NCBI GenBank assembly: GCA_035292885.1
Contig: DATDPG010000047.1
Coordinates: 1-53,275 of the forward strand
Origin: Bdellovibrionota bacterium
GTDB taxonomy: Bacteria > Bdellovibrionota_G > JALEGL01 > DATDPG01
Length of the DNA stretch: 53,275 bases
Direction: 5' to 3'
Below are positions 35,428 to 43,660 of this stretch, in pieces (positions within the stretch are counted from its first letter, which is position 1; the number at the start of each line of letters is the position of its first letter). The notes under the pieces are model-generated. The model made no database searches and was not told the origin of the DNA. It saw only the letters and a list, made by a program, of their open reading frames with translations. The position numbers and the translations under genes are program-made.

Positions 35428-36216
35428 ATGGAACAGATCCCGCTTGAAATCGAACGAAACGGCCCCGTCGCCTTTGTGAAGCTGAATCGTCCGGAGGTTC
35501 ATAACGCATTCGACGCCCGGACGATACGTGAGTTGAGCGAAGCATTTTCGAATCTTGCGCGCGAGGAGGCGGTTCGCGTCCTGGTTCTCAGCGGTGAAGG
35601 CAAGAATTTCTGCGCGGGCGCCGATGTCAATTGGATGAAATCATCGATTCATTTCTCCGCGGCGGAGAATGAAAAAGACGCTCGAGATCTCCACGAAATG
35701 CTGGGAGCTTTGTATCGCTTCCCAAAGCCGACCGTTGCACGGGTTCACGGCGCGGCGTTCGGTGGAGGCGTGGGGCTGATCTCGGGTGTCGACGTGGCGA
35801 TCGCGGCCTCCGATGCGCTCCTTAGCATCAGCGAAGTTCGCCTCGGAATTCTCCCGGCGGTGATCAGTCCGTTTGTTACGCGAAAGATCGGCGTGGCGAA
35901 TCTCCGGACATATGGTCTCTCAGCGAAGAAATTTTCGGCGGAGGAAGCGTTTCGGATCGGCTTGGTGCAAGAGGTCGTTCCAGATTCCGAGCTGGATGCG
36001 GCCGTCGACAGATGGGTGAACCTATTCTTGGAAGGGGGGCCGCACGCCCAGGCGACGCTCAAAGTACTTACAGAAGAGACATACGGTCTTGGGATCACCC
36101 AGACATCGAAACAGACGGTGAAGACGATCGCGAAGATCCGTACCGGTGAGGAGGGTCAGGAAGGGCTGAAAGCCTTTTTGGAAAAGCGGCCCCCGACCTG
36201 GCGAACCAAACGCTAA
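35428..36216 (+). CDS. Enoyl-CoA hydratase/isomerase, methylglutaconyl-CoA hydratase-like
   Basis: A 262-residue crotonase-fold enzyme. Oxyanion-hole and active-site segments are FCAGADVNWMK, VARVHGAAFGGGVGLISGVDVAIAA and SEVRLGILPAVISPFV; the last contains the catalytic Glu position. The CAGADxNWMK and ILPAVISPF stretches resemble LiuC/AtuE methylglutaconyl-CoA hydratases of leucine breakdown. No other leucine or fatty-acid genes are nearby, so the substrate stays open. ATG 35428 marks the family N-terminus. Confidence 0.9.
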   Translation: MEQIPLEIERNGPVAFVKLNRPEVHNAFDARTIRELSEAFSNLAREEAVRVLVLSGEGKNFCAGADVNWMKSSIHFSAAENEKDARDLHEMLGALYRFPKPTVARVHGAAFGGGVGLISGVDVAIAASDALLSISEVRLGILPAVISPFVTRKIGVANLRTYGLSAKKFSAEEAFRIGLVQEVVPDSELDAAVDRWVNLFLEGGPHAQATLKVLTEETYGLGITQTSKQTVKTIAKIRTGEEGQEGLKAFLEKRPPTWRTKR

Positions 36217-36223
36217 AAAGCGC

Positions 36224-38095
36224 TTACCGTTGTGTCGCCAAAAACGGCGGCAGGGGACAATCCAACGTATCGGCAATCGCTCTCAACAATTCCCCTTCTT
36301 TTTCCGTGATTTTTCCATCCGCCGTCACGCAAAGCATAGCCGCTGTAAGGATTCTCTGTTTTAGGACCGGAGGTGCCGCGGCCAACCGGTCGAGAGATCG
36401 TTCCAATGTTTCCAACGTGCATTCGTGAAGAGGAAGCATTCCGAGAGCGTCGCGAGAAAGCGTATGACCCACGCGCGCAAAAGCTTCCTGAGCCGCGGGA
36501 AGACTCGATTGACCGGCGTACGCCAGCATAGAGAGAACGACTTCACAGTCGGGAAGAAGCGGTTTGACGGCGAAGTATTGAATTTTGTGCCGCAAAGGTA
36601 ACGCACGAAGGTGTTTCGCAAGAACGCGCTCCAGCGCGAATTCGAAAATACTCAGTTTGCGATCCGAACGTGCAAGAACCCGGACCCGGCGCTGCAAATC
36701 CTTTCGATGTTGCATGGAAAGCATTCGCAACGCGGGTAGTGACAGTTCGATCAGGGGTAGTCGAGCCGTTGGACCAAGAATCGCCACCGCTAAGGCTAAC
36801 GCAGCGACTTCATTTGCATTTGCGTCTCCGATCTCTTCTTGAAGGGCGGCGATCTGATGGGTCCGTTCGGTCTCGGAGTCTTGAAGGAGAAGAGCGTAAA
36901 TCAAGTGCTGGGCCGCCGAAGGACTTCGGGCCGCCCGGGCGACGATCGGAGGCAAAGTGGCCAAAAAGTCATGCGCATGGACGAGGTGTTTGGGTAAGGG
37001 ATCCGCCACGCGGCGCAACAGGTCGTTCTCGCCGACCGCCGCGACAATTGGAATCCGTTCAGTCGTTCTCGTGCGAAGGGGAAAAATTCCCGACTCCTCC
37101 GCCGGAGGGGAGGGCAACGACTCTACATAGGGATAAGCTCCGTCAAAGGAGGCGTCGATCGTGCGGATCCGATCCGCAAGTGGGGGATGCGTCGACAGAA
37201 ACGAAAACAAGGGTTCCTCCACGGCGCTTTCAAAAAAGAGATGGCTTAGAGACTCGGCGTACGGATGATGAATTCGAGAGCCTTGCCGGAGGCCGCCGAT
37301 TTTCTTGAGTGCGCCGGAAATCCCGGCCGCATTTCGCGTGAATTGAACGGCGGAGGCGTCGGCCAGGTATTCCCGCTGGCGGGATGCGGCGTATTTGATG
37401 AACCGACCGAAGAAAACTCCGATGTATCCCAAGACGTACAGGTAAAAACCGAGAACGACGAAAGGCAAACCGCCTGTGCGAATAAGAAAACTCCCGAGCG
37501 TGCTGATCACCTGAATGCCATAGAGGGTCGAGGCCATTTGAAGATTGAGGCGGGTGTCTCCGTTGAGAAGATGGCTGAATTCATGCGCGATGACGCCCTG
37601 CAATTCGTCGCGATTTAGAAGTTCGAGCGCCCCGCGGGTGACCACGATCACGGCGTCGCCGCGCGTGTGACCCGCGGCAAACGCGTTGATGCTCGTCTGG
37701 CGGGGAAGGGAGAAAACCAAAGGCACGGGTGTGCCGGACGCGATCGCGATCTCCTCGACGACGTTTTTCAGGCGCTGCTCGAAGGAGTTTTCGGCCGTTT
37801 CAAGCAGAAGGTCCCCTCCCAACATGAGCGCCACGGCGGTCCCGCCCGGTGCCAGCTTTCTTCGCATGTACAGACTCCCGCCGAGGACGACCGCCCCGTT
37901 CACCAGTGTCACCCAGAAGAAGAGGAAGGAATGCCACCAGCGATACGTTCTGCCGGGGAGGAGATGGGCGAGATCCAGCGACCAGACGGTCACGGTGTAA
38001 ATGGATAAATGGATGAGAAGCAGCGAAAGCGCGAAGAGATAAATCAGCGTTCTTGTGTTCTTCCTCCGCTGATCCTGCTGACTGAAAAAGTTCAA
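36224..38095 (-). CDS. M48 (HtpX-like) membrane metallopeptidase with TerB-like C-terminus
   Basis: A 623-residue protein from TTG 38095. Two N-terminal spans, the M48 peptidase domain with INAFAAGHTRGDAVIVVTRGALELLNRDELQGVIAHEFSHLLNGD (HEFSH zinc site), more membrane segments, and the third ligand region REYLADASAVQF. The C-terminal 280 residues are a helical extension; the last 45 (ILTAAMLCVTADGKITEKEGELLRAIADTLD) match the TerB/tellurite-resistance-like helical domain. It is 17 nt downstream of lemA; LemA-M48 pairs are common and often act in envelope stress. Confidence 0.88.
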   Translation of the reverse strand: MNFFSQQDQRRKNTRTLIYLFALSLLLIHLSIYTVTVWSLDLAHLLPGRTYRWWHSFLFFWVTLVNGAVVLGGSLYMRRKLAPGGTAVALMLGGDLLLETAENSFEQRLKNVVEEIAIASGTPVPLVFSLPRQTSINAFAAGHTRGDAVIVVTRGALELLNRDELQGVIAHEFSHLLNGDTRLNLQMASTLYGIQVISTLGSFLIRTGGLPFVVLGFYLYVLGYIGVFFGRFIKYAASRQREYLADASAVQFTRNAAGISGALKKIGGLRQGSRIHHPYAESLSHLFFESAVEEPLFSFLSTHPPLADRIRTIDASFDGAYPYVESLPSPPAEESGIFPLRTRTTERIPIVAAVGENDLLRRVADPLPKHLVHAHDFLATLPPIVARAARSPSAAQHLIYALLLQDSETERTHQIAALQEEIGDANANEVAALALAVAILGPTARLPLIELSLPALRMLSMQHRKDLQRRVRVLARSDRKLSIFEFALERVLAKHLRALPLRHKIQYFAVKPLLPDCEVVLSMLAYAGQSSLPAAQEAFARVGHTLSRDALGMLPLHECTLETLERSLDRLAAAPPVLKQRILTAAMLCVTADGKITEKEGELLRAIADTLDCPLPPFLATQR

Positions 38096-38112
38096 GTAGC
38101 CGCGTTACATTT

Positions 38113-38706
38113 CTAACCGAACGAGACTTTCGGAGCCTTGCGCTCCTCGACCGATTCCATTTCCCAGAGCTGCGCTTCCGTGAAATTAAACGGCCCCGCA
38201 ATCAACGAATTGGGGAACTTTTCCCGCGTGATGTTGTAATCCATAACGGCATCGTTGTAAGCCTGGCGAGCGAAGGAGATTCGATTTTCGGTGGAGCTCA
38301 GCTCCTCCGAAACCTGCATCATGTTTTGATTGGCTTTAAGGTCCGGATACGCCTCGACCACGGCCATCAGCCGGCCAAGCGCACCTCCCAAAATGCTTTC
38401 GGCGCCGGCGAGATTTTTCATCGCGGAGACCTCACCGGGCGAGGCCGAAGCCTTTTGTGCCGCCTGAAAGGCCGTGTTGCGCGCGGCGATCACCGCTTCC
38501 AGCGTCTGTCGTTCATGCTTGATGTATCCCTTGGCCGTCTCAACCAGGTTCGGAATCAGGTCGTAGCGGCGTTTGAGCTGGACGTCGATCTGCGAGTAGG
38601 CGTTCTTGTAACGGTTTCGGCCGGTGACAAGATTGTTGTAAATCCCGATCGGGATCACGATCAGAAGAACAAGCAGAACCAAAATTACAACCAAAGCGGT
38701 CGTCAT
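38113..38706 (-). CDS. lemA: LemA family protein
   Basis: A 197-residue LemA: one N-terminal span (VVILVLLVLLIVIPIGIYNNLV) and a four-helix domain (NRYKNAYSQIDVQLKRRYDLIPNLVETAKGYIKHE ... ENRISFARQAYNDAVMDYNITREKFPNSLIAGPFNF). The segments match the family closely and the protein has the usual length. It is the first gene of the pair with the M48 peptidase. Confidence 0.95.
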   Translation of the reverse strand: MTTALVVILVLLVLLIVIPIGIYNNLVTGRNRYKNAYSQIDVQLKRRYDLIPNLVETAKGYIKHERQTLEAVIAARNTAFQAAQKASASPGEVSAMKNLAGAESILGGALGRLMAVVEAYPDLKANQNMMQVSEELSSTENRISFARQAYNDAVMDYNITREKFPNSLIAGPFNFTEAQLWEMESVEERKAPKVSFG

Positions 38707-38791
38707 GGGTACCTCGCTGCGAAATTTTCAAAAAATGTAGGCCGCTTGGGGCCGGCGGGCAAGGTTTATCTATATTGGAAGAGGCAGGGTT

Positions 38792-39373
38792 TTAGAGATT
38801 CGCGCGGCTGACCCATTTCGGATCAACCGGGGGGACGTGATTTCTGAGCTTCTCCAAGAGTTTCTCCGGCGTGGACTCCACGACCAATAGTTCGAGATGC
38901 TTTTGAGGCATCATTTCCTGTTCCGCCAAATGAGAGAAGAAGGCCAGAAAGTGATGAAAGTAGTTCCCGGTGTTGAGGATTCCGCACGATTTTCGGTGAA
39001 GACCGAGCTGACCCCACGTCAAGACTTCCGTCAGTTCGTCAAGCGTTCCCAATCCGCCCGGCAAAACAATAAACGCGTCGGCCAGGTCGTACATGAGATT
39101 CTTCCGTTCATGGAGGGAAGGCACGACATGCAACTCGGAAAGCCCTTCATGGACCACTTCCTTGGTCTTTAGGAATTCCGGGATCACGCCGACCACCGAC
39201 CCTCCATGACTGAGGACGGTGTTTGCCAGCGTGCCCATCATTCCGAGCTTTCCCCCTCCGTACACCACGCGGATCCCTTCACGCGCTAAAACCTCGCCCA
39301 TTCTTTGAGCCGCAGCCTCATACGACGGACTCGAACCGGATCGAATACCGCAAAAAACACACACACTCTTCAT
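38792..39373 (-). CDS. LOG-family (TIGR00730) nucleotide-binding protein / phosphoribohydrolase
   Basis: A 193-residue Rossmann-fold protein with the LOG motifs VVYGGGKLGMMG, and the active-site PGGLGTLDELTEVLTWGQLG. Family members are lysine-decarboxylase-like proteins now known as cytokinin riboside 5'-monophosphate phosphoribohydrolases; bacterial ones hydrolyse AMP or related nucleotides. ATG 39373 gives MKSVCVFCGIRSGSSP, the standard N-terminus. Divergent from the tRNA-Leu gene. Confidence 0.92.
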   Translation of the reverse strand: MKSVCVFCGIRSGSSPSYEAAAQRMGEVLAREGIRVVYGGGKLGMMGTLANTVLSHGGSVVGVIPEFLKTKEVVHEGLSELHVVPSLHERKNLMYDLADAFIVLPGGLGTLDELTEVLTWGQLGLHRKSCGILNTGNYFHHFLAFFSHLAEQEMMPQKHLELLVVESTPEKLLEKLRNHVPPVDPKWVSRANL

Positions 39374-39464
39374 CGTTCCTGGTCATACCAGCGGTGGAGA
39401 AGTTTGAACAGAGAGGAGAGTCCCCAAGTCAAGTTTGTGATAGCATTTCCAGGCGAGGCCCGGC

Positions 39465-39547
39465 GCCGCCGTGGTGGAATGGCAGACACGCAAGGCTTAG
39501 GACCTTGTGCGCGTATGCGTGTGGGGGTTCAAATCCCTCCGGCGGCA
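39465..39547 (+). tRNA. tRNA-Leu (anticodon UAG)
   Basis: An 83-nt class II tRNA. Acceptor stem GCCGCCG (39465-39471) pairs with CGGCGGC (39540-39546); the anticodon stem CAAGG/CCTTG encloses loop CTTAGGA with anticodon TAG; there is a long variable arm (GTGCGCGTATGCGTG region) and the T-loop GTTCAAAT. No CCA is encoded: the discriminator A is followed by CTCC. The 3' end is the integration site of the element that follows; a second copy of this end at 49665-49682 does carry CCA. Confidence 0.95.
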
Positions 39548-39548
39548 C
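39534..39548 (+). other. attL core (3' end of tRNA-Leu)
   Basis: TCCCTCCGGCGGCAC, the T-stem/acceptor end of the tRNA, is repeated exactly at 49665-49679. Sequence right of this copy (TCCTTTTG) belongs to the element. Confidence 0.8.
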
Positions 39549-39597
39549 TCCTTTTGATCTATCCTCTCGAAATCATTTCTAACACACCTTAGAAGAT

Positions 39598-40118
39598 CCC
39601 CGGGCGTAAGCCCGGGGGTGAATCGGGCTCCCAAGTCTTCTTTTTTCCGGTACAGCAGGGGGCATGGAACTAAGAAGACAAGCCCACTGTGTGTATCGCT
39701 GCATGTATCACCTGGTTTGGATTCCTCGGTATCGCTATTCGATGCTGGTGGACGGAGTTTCGCAGTATCTCCTGATCAAGTTGGATGAAGTGAGGAAGTA
39801 CCATCCGGAGATCGAGTACATCGAGCGAAATATCCAACCGGACCACGTGCACATCGTAGTAAGCTTCCCGCCAAAGTACAGCATCGCAAGCGTAGTACGG
39901 ATTATGAAAAGCAATACGGGACGAGCGTTGAGGGAGAAGTTCGAGTTTATTCGGGAGCGATATTACGGGCGAGGCGGGATGTGGTCGGTTGGATATTTTG
40001 CGAGCACAGTGGGCTTGGATGAGGACATGATCAAACGGTACGTCCGATACCAGGAAAAAGAAGACTTGGGACAAGCGAAGCTTGCATTCCCAAGAGGCCC
40101 ACGGGCGTAAGCCCGTGG
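39598..40118 (+). mobile_element. IS200/IS605-type insertion sequence with end hairpins
   Basis: A tnpA gene flanked by two perfect 8-bp-stem hairpins with the same GTAA loop: CCCCGGGC-GTAA-GCCCGGGG at 39598-39617 and CCACGGGC-GTAA-GCCCGTGG at 40099-40118. Subterminal hairpins recognised by the single-strand transposase are the hallmark of this family. There is no TnpB. The true ends extend slightly beyond the hairpins and cannot be fixed from sequence alone. It sits between the att core and the arm-type repeats. Confidence 0.8.
39664..40110 (+). CDS. tnpA: IS200/IS605-family transposase TnpA (REP-associated-like Y1 HUH)
   Basis: A 148-residue Y1 single-strand transposase. The HUH motif is in IQPDHVHIVVSFPP (HxH) and the catalytic Tyr in the C-terminal helix DEDMIKRYVRYQEK. 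N-terminal CVYRCMYHLVWIPRYRY is the family signature. The last codons and TAA stop lie inside the right-end hairpin, with the stop in its loop. It appears intact. Confidence 0.93.
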   Translation: MELRRQAHCVYRCMYHLVWIPRYRYSMLVDGVSQYLLIKLDEVRKYHPEIEYIERNIQPDHVHIVVSFPPKYSIASVVRIMKSNTGRALREKFEFIRERYYGRGGMWSVGYFASTVGLDEDMIKRYVRYQEKEDLGQAKLAFPRGPRA

Positions 40119-40149
40119 ATATCTAGGTTTTCCCAACGTAGGGTCATTG

Positions 40150-40167
40150 GGTCAACAAAAGTCAACA
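40150..40167 (+). repeat. Integrase arm-type repeat pair, left outer
   Basis: GGTCAACA at 40150-40157 and AGTCAACA at 40160-40167, followed by GGTC. The same motif pairs recur at 40211 and 49530. Confidence 0.6.
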
Positions 40168-40210
40168 GGTCTGCATTTTCTTTTCGTGAAAATCCGTTGG
40201 CTGACGTTTG

Positions 40211-40229
40211 GGTCAACACCGGGTCAACA
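40211..40229 (+). repeat. Integrase arm-type repeat pair, left inner
   Basis: GGTCAACA at 40211-40218 and 40222-40229, an 11-bp repeat distance (one helical turn). The whole 19-nt block is identical to the one at 49530-49548. It lies just downstream of the integrase stop codon. Confidence 0.65.
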
Positions 40230-40241
40230 CACAAAATGCGA

Positions 40242-41525
40242 TTAAACTACTGACCGTTGTTTGATCGAAATGACTTTCGATAAAGATGGACTCGTCGAAC
40301 TTCCGTCGCCGTGCTTTGCATGACCAAGTGTAAAGTTGATCATCGCTTTTCGCTGCGTTCGTTCGGCCACCTTTGCGTAATGCTGTGTGACGCGAAGATC
40401 TTGATGCCCAAGCGCGGCCTGGGCGGCGCGAATGTCATTGGTCTGCTCCGAAAAAATCGTTGCAAACGTATGACGAAGCACGTGTGTCGAGCGGATCGGA
40501 AGATCACAGACTCGAAACGCTTTTTTAAACGCGTTTTGAATCGCTGGGTATCTCAAGAGCTCTCCGTCTCGATGAAAGACGTACGGCCCCTTTGATCCCT
40601 TCTCGCGCCATTCCTGAAGAAGTTCGACCAGTCGCTCAGGAATAACCACGACCCGATCGCGGCCCGTTTTCGTACTTTCACGGATCGCTGGCTCCTTCGT
40701 TCGAAAGTGCCAAAAACAGACCCGCTTGATTTCCACGGTTCGGCGTTCCAGATCGACACATTCCCAGCGTAGCCCGCAGGCCTCGCCGATCCGCGCGCCA
40801 CATAACGCCTCAAAAGACGCCAAGTAGTAATAGACGGGCGTGTGTCGTTCTTTCAGACGATCGAGAAATCTCTCCAGATCCTCAACGGATAGCGAGAGAT
40901 CCGGCCTCCCCGGTTTTGGCTTGAAGAAACAGTCTTCACTGTGTCTTTTGAGAACCGGCGGCTGGTAACGCGGATTTTTGTATTCTCGGTACCAGTTCAA
41001 AATACCTCGAAGCGCCTTGAGTTCTCGGAAGTAGGACACTCGCGTCGATTTTTTCGGATACGAGGGATCGATCAGGATTTGCAACCACCGATCGATATCA
41101 AATGCCGAAAGTTCCTCTACCGGTATGTTCAAGATGGGTTGAAAATGAATCAACTCCTGAACATACTTCTCCCAGGTATTGATCGCGAAACGGGGTTTTG
41201 ACCAGTCTCGCCAATCTTCTACCAGAGCTGCAAGGGTGTACGTTGAGGGTTTCACCCGAATCTCCGTAGGATCTGGATTTGCTTCCGTTCGCCAAGCGCG
41301 TGCGTTTTCCAAATTCTCAAACGTACGCGCCTGTTGAACGAGCTTTCCGCCTACGCGAACTCTCCGGATAGCCCGATACGGCTTTGCCGGGCGACCTCCT
41401 CGCGAGACCACCTCCACATATTTTCCTCTCTCTTCCTGCCAGACGTGAACTTTGAAAATGCCGGGATATCCCCGCATCGTCATCAGTTTCCGTCGCGGAC
41501 GTTGTTTCGCTTCTTGTTTATCCAT
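40242..41525 (-). CDS. Tyrosine recombinase / site-specific integrase
   Basis: About 427 residues. An N-terminal arm-binding region, a SAM-like core-binding domain (TLAALVEDWRDWSKPRFAINTWEKYVQEL), and the catalytic domain with Arg in CGARIGEACGLRW, HxxR in STHVLRHTFATIF, the LGHQDLRV box and nucleophile Tyr in TQHYAKVAE. ATG 41525 has AGGAG 8 nt upstream. It reads toward the tRNA, as expected for the enzyme that catalysed insertion there. The 5' end overlaps the HTH gene by 8 nt, so int and the HTH protein are co-expressed. Confidence 0.93.
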   Translation of the reverse strand: MDKQEAKQRPRRKLMTMRGYPGIFKVHVWQEERGKYVEVVSRGGRPAKPYRAIRRVRVGGKLVQQARTFENLENARAWRTEANPDPTEIRVKPSTYTLAALVEDWRDWSKPRFAINTWEKYVQELIHFQPILNIPVEELSAFDIDRWLQILIDPSYPKKSTRVSYFRELKALRGILNWYREYKNPRYQPPVLKRHSEDCFFKPKPGRPDLSLSVEDLERFLDRLKERHTPVYYYLASFEALCGARIGEACGLRWECVDLERRTVEIKRVCFWHFRTKEPAIRESTKTGRDRVVVIPERLVELLQEWREKGSKGPYVFHRDGELLRYPAIQNAFKKAFRVCDLPIRSTHVLRHTFATIFSEQTNDIRAAQAALGHQDLRVTQHYAKVAERTQRKAMINFTLGHAKHGDGSSTSPSLSKVISIKQRSVV

Positions 41526-41850
41526 AAGGATGACTCCTTTCCGATAACCATCTGCGAAGGACGTCCGAGTGAAAGCGAACCATCCGGGGTGTCGGTCGGA
41601 CCGTTGGAATTCGGCCTTCCGACACCATATTTCGAATCGTTCGCTCGCTACATTGAAGTAGCTTGGCCACATCACTGACTGTGAGCAATCGACCTATTCC
41701 GTTTTCAAAGAACAACCCTCGGGAAGAACTGTAATCCCTCCGAGTTCTGAATGACGGCAGAATATCACTTTGAATCCCGATCGAATCATTTTTTTCATGA
41801 AATTTGGGATTTACCCAAACAGCGACAGGTTCTTCTCTAGAAGAAGTCAA
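41518..41850 (-). CDS. Excisionase-like helix-turn-helix protein
   Basis: A 110-residue protein; the C-terminal 55 residues are a MerR-like/HTH_17 DNA-binding domain (LLTVSDVAKLLQCSERTIRNMVSEGRIPTVRPTPRMVRFHSDVLRRWL). Small HTH_17 proteins next to integrases act as excisionases or as regulators of element mobility. The N-terminal half is unconserved. It overlaps the relaxase end by 14 nt and integrase start by 8 nt. Confidence 0.82.
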   Translation of the reverse strand: MTSSREEPVAVWVNPKFHEKNDSIGIQSDILPSFRTRRDYSSSRGLFFENGIGRLLTVSDVAKLLQCSERTIRNMVSEGRIPTVRPTPRMVRFHSDVLRRWLSERSHPYG

Positions 41851-43210
41851 TGCCGAATCCCTTTCCCTTGCCGCGACTTAAACCCTTTCCGCGATTCTTT
41901 TCTAAAAGTTCCCGGCTCTTTTCTCGTTCGAGAGGTTCTTTGCGTTCTCGGCGGTCGCGTTCTTCGTCAAACGGCTTTAGCGCTTCTCGGATTGCTTCCG
42001 GTATTTTTCTACCAGTCCTTCCAAGTCCTGACTCAATCGAGGATCGATTCTCCGAATGAGTTCCCATTTGGTTGCTGTTTCTTGCTCCCTCTTGGTAGAT
42101 CGCCAGTCCCATACGGAGGACACGCTCAAAACTAGAACGCTCACGAGGAGCGCGCCCAGGAGACTGTGAATCCACACTTTTAAGGTCATTCCGGTATTTT
42201 GAAATTCGATCCGTCGAAAGGTCGTGTCCGCGGCTTCCCGAATATCTTGATACATCTTGGTATCTCTCTTGATTTCGTTCGATGTTTCTCTCCCCTCCGT
42301 GAACGCGATCTTCAACGCTCCGACCAAAGGCTCGAGATCTCTCGCCCACCGCTCGGTTACTCGGTTGTCGCTCTCTCGTAAAAGTTGAAGAAGCTCGTTC
42401 AAGGCTTCCATAGCCGCGAAGTCTCTCGGTTGCGTTTTGAATTGCTTGACGATCTCGCTCTGGTTCATAGGAAACTCCCTTCATTTTTTGAAGACCTGCC
42501 CATGTGTAGGCTCGGCCTAGGTCACTCCCTTTCATCACTTCTCCCTCCAAGGAAAAGCTGATCCCGGACACATGGCCGGTTTTGGCTCGATTCGGAATCG
42601 TCTCCACGTTTCTGGCGTGAAGGCGCTGAAAAAATGCACTCATCGTCGGCTGCCCGTGTGCCGCTTCGTCGACCAGGTGTTGCAGACGCAGTTTCGTAGT
42701 CGGTGTCTGTTCTCGAAGGACTTTGTGCAGTTCGCCCGACGTTGGGGCGCGCGAAGGCACCTCCCGACTTGGCAATACACGCTGTAAGCCGTATTCCATT
42801 TCCAGGCCGCGAACGATCGTTTCGCTTCGCCGAAAATCGTGGCTTTCGCTGACGACCTTTCCATCCATCCCGATTCGAGAAGCCACGATATGGATATGAT
42901 CGTGCGGCGTATCCCGGTGCCGAACGGCGACGTATTGGGATTTGGAAAATCCCATCCCGTCGAGATACGTCTGCGCGACTTCTTGCCACTTTTCATTGGA
43001 TAACGATTCACCGGGCGGGAGCGACAAACTGGTGTGATACACCGCACGCTCCAGGTTGGGTTTGAGCTTTCGGGTTTCATTGAATTCCGCCGTCAGTTGC
43101 TTGGCCGTCGTACCCAGCATGTTGCCCCCAACCATCTCGGCGCGGTCTTTGGAGAGAATATATTTGAGGACTCCGCCGAAACTTCGGCCTTTGATCTGTT
43201 TCGCGATCAT
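41837..43210 (-). CDS. mobA: MobA/VirD2-type relaxase
   Basis: A 457-residue relaxase that nicks oriT and pilots the transferred strand. The N-terminal 110 residues hold the relaxase signature: MIAKQIKGRSFGGVLKYILSKDRAE with an early Tyr (the candidate nucleophile), and the metal-binding three-His motif HRDTPHDHIHIVASRI (H98, H105, H107). The C-terminal third is charged, Arg/Ser/Glu-rich and low in complexity because the same DNA encodes another protein in a second frame. The start overlaps mobC by 4 nt. No type IV coupling protein is present. Confidence 0.92.
   Translation of the reverse strand: MIAKQIKGRSFGGVLKYILSKDRAEMVGGNMLGTTAKQLTAEFNETRKLKPNLERAVYHTSLSLPPGESLSNEKWQEVAQTYLDGMGFSKSQYVAVRHRDTPHDHIHIVASRIGMDGKVVSESHDFRRSETIVRGLEMEYGLQRVLPSREVPSRAPTSGELHKVLREQTPTTKLRLQHLVDEAAHGQPTMSAFFQRLHARNVETIPNRAKTGHVSGISFSLEGEVMKGSDLGRAYTWAGLQKMKGVSYEPERDRQAIQNATERLRGYGSLERASSTFTRERQPSNRAVGERSRAFGRSVEDRVHGGERNIERNQERYQDVSRYSGSRGHDLSTDRISKYRNDLKSVDSQSPGRAPRERSSFERVLRMGLAIYQEGARNSNQMGTHSENRSSIESGLGRTGRKIPEAIREALKPFDEERDRRERKEPLEREKSRELLEKNRGKGLSRGKGKGFGIDFF
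41977..42468 (-). CDS. MobB-like membrane protein nested inside the relaxase gene
   Basis: A 163-residue ORF wholly inside mobA on the same strand but in another frame. It has its own ribosome site (GGGAG 6 nt before ATG 42468), a helical N-terminal half, and one convincing membrane span (VWIHSLLGALLVSVLVLSVSSVWDW) followed by a charged tail. In ColE1-type plasmids mobB and mobD lie the same way within mobA, and MobB carries a membrane segment needed for efficient transfer. The MobB role is inferred from position and layout, not sequence identity. Confidence 0.72.
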   Translation of the reverse strand: MNQSEIVKQFKTQPRDFAAMEALNELLQLLRESDNRVTERWARDLEPLVGALKIAFTEGRETSNEIKRDTKMYQDIREAADTTFRRIEFQNTGMTLKVWIHSLLGALLVSVLVLSVSSVWDWRSTKREQETATKWELIRRIDPRLSQDLEGLVEKYRKQSEKR

Positions 43211-43653
43211 TTTGCCGCCCCGATGACTTGGAGGCCGATGGATGTCACCATTGCCCGAAGCTCCTGAAGCATGTGGGGGTCGATTGGCATCGCCATCCCT
43301 GAATGAATCTTGCGCATCAGCTGGCTCAAATTGTTTCCGATCCGAGAGAGCTCTTGATACGTTTCTCGATTCACAGACGGCACCGGAGGCAGCGGAAGTT
43401 TTCGGCCAAAGGCTGCCCGGCGGACGTACTCACTCACGCTCACTCGTAACTCTCGGGAAGATTCCTGGAGCCACGACAATTCAGCCGGCGTGAATCGGAT
43501 CGGAACGACGCGGCTACGGAGTTCACCGACCGCTTCAGCCGCCATCGGTTTCCTGCGAACGAAGTGAGAAGGGCGAGCGCTCCACGACGTAGTCGGGGAG
43601 CATGGCTCGCTACTCACCTCTTCCAACATTTCTTCTCTTTCCTTCTCGTCCAT
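43207..43653 (-). CDS. mobC: MobC-type relaxosome accessory protein
   Basis: A 148-residue protein with the MobC family core: RVVPIRFTPAELSWLQESSRELRVSVSEYVRRAAFGRKLP (ribbon-helix-helix DNA-binding part) and VNRETYQELSRIGNNLSQLMRKIHSG. It binds and opens oriT for the relaxase. ATGA overlap with mobA. Promoter lies 40 nt upstream. Confidence 0.92.
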   Translation of the reverse strand: MDEKEREEMLEEVSSEPCSPTTSWSARPSHFVRRKPMAAEAVGELRSRVVPIRFTPAELSWLQESSRELRVSVSEYVRRAAFGRKLPLPPVPSVNRETYQELSRIGNNLSQLMRKIHSGMAMPIDPHMLQELRAMVTSIGLQVIGAAK

Positions 43654-43660
43654 TTTTGCC

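Noticed and set aside
36211-36222. Short hairpin CGCT-AAAA-AGCG between the hydratase and M48 genes
   Set aside because: Stem is only 4 bp and lacks a U-tract, too weak to call as a terminator.
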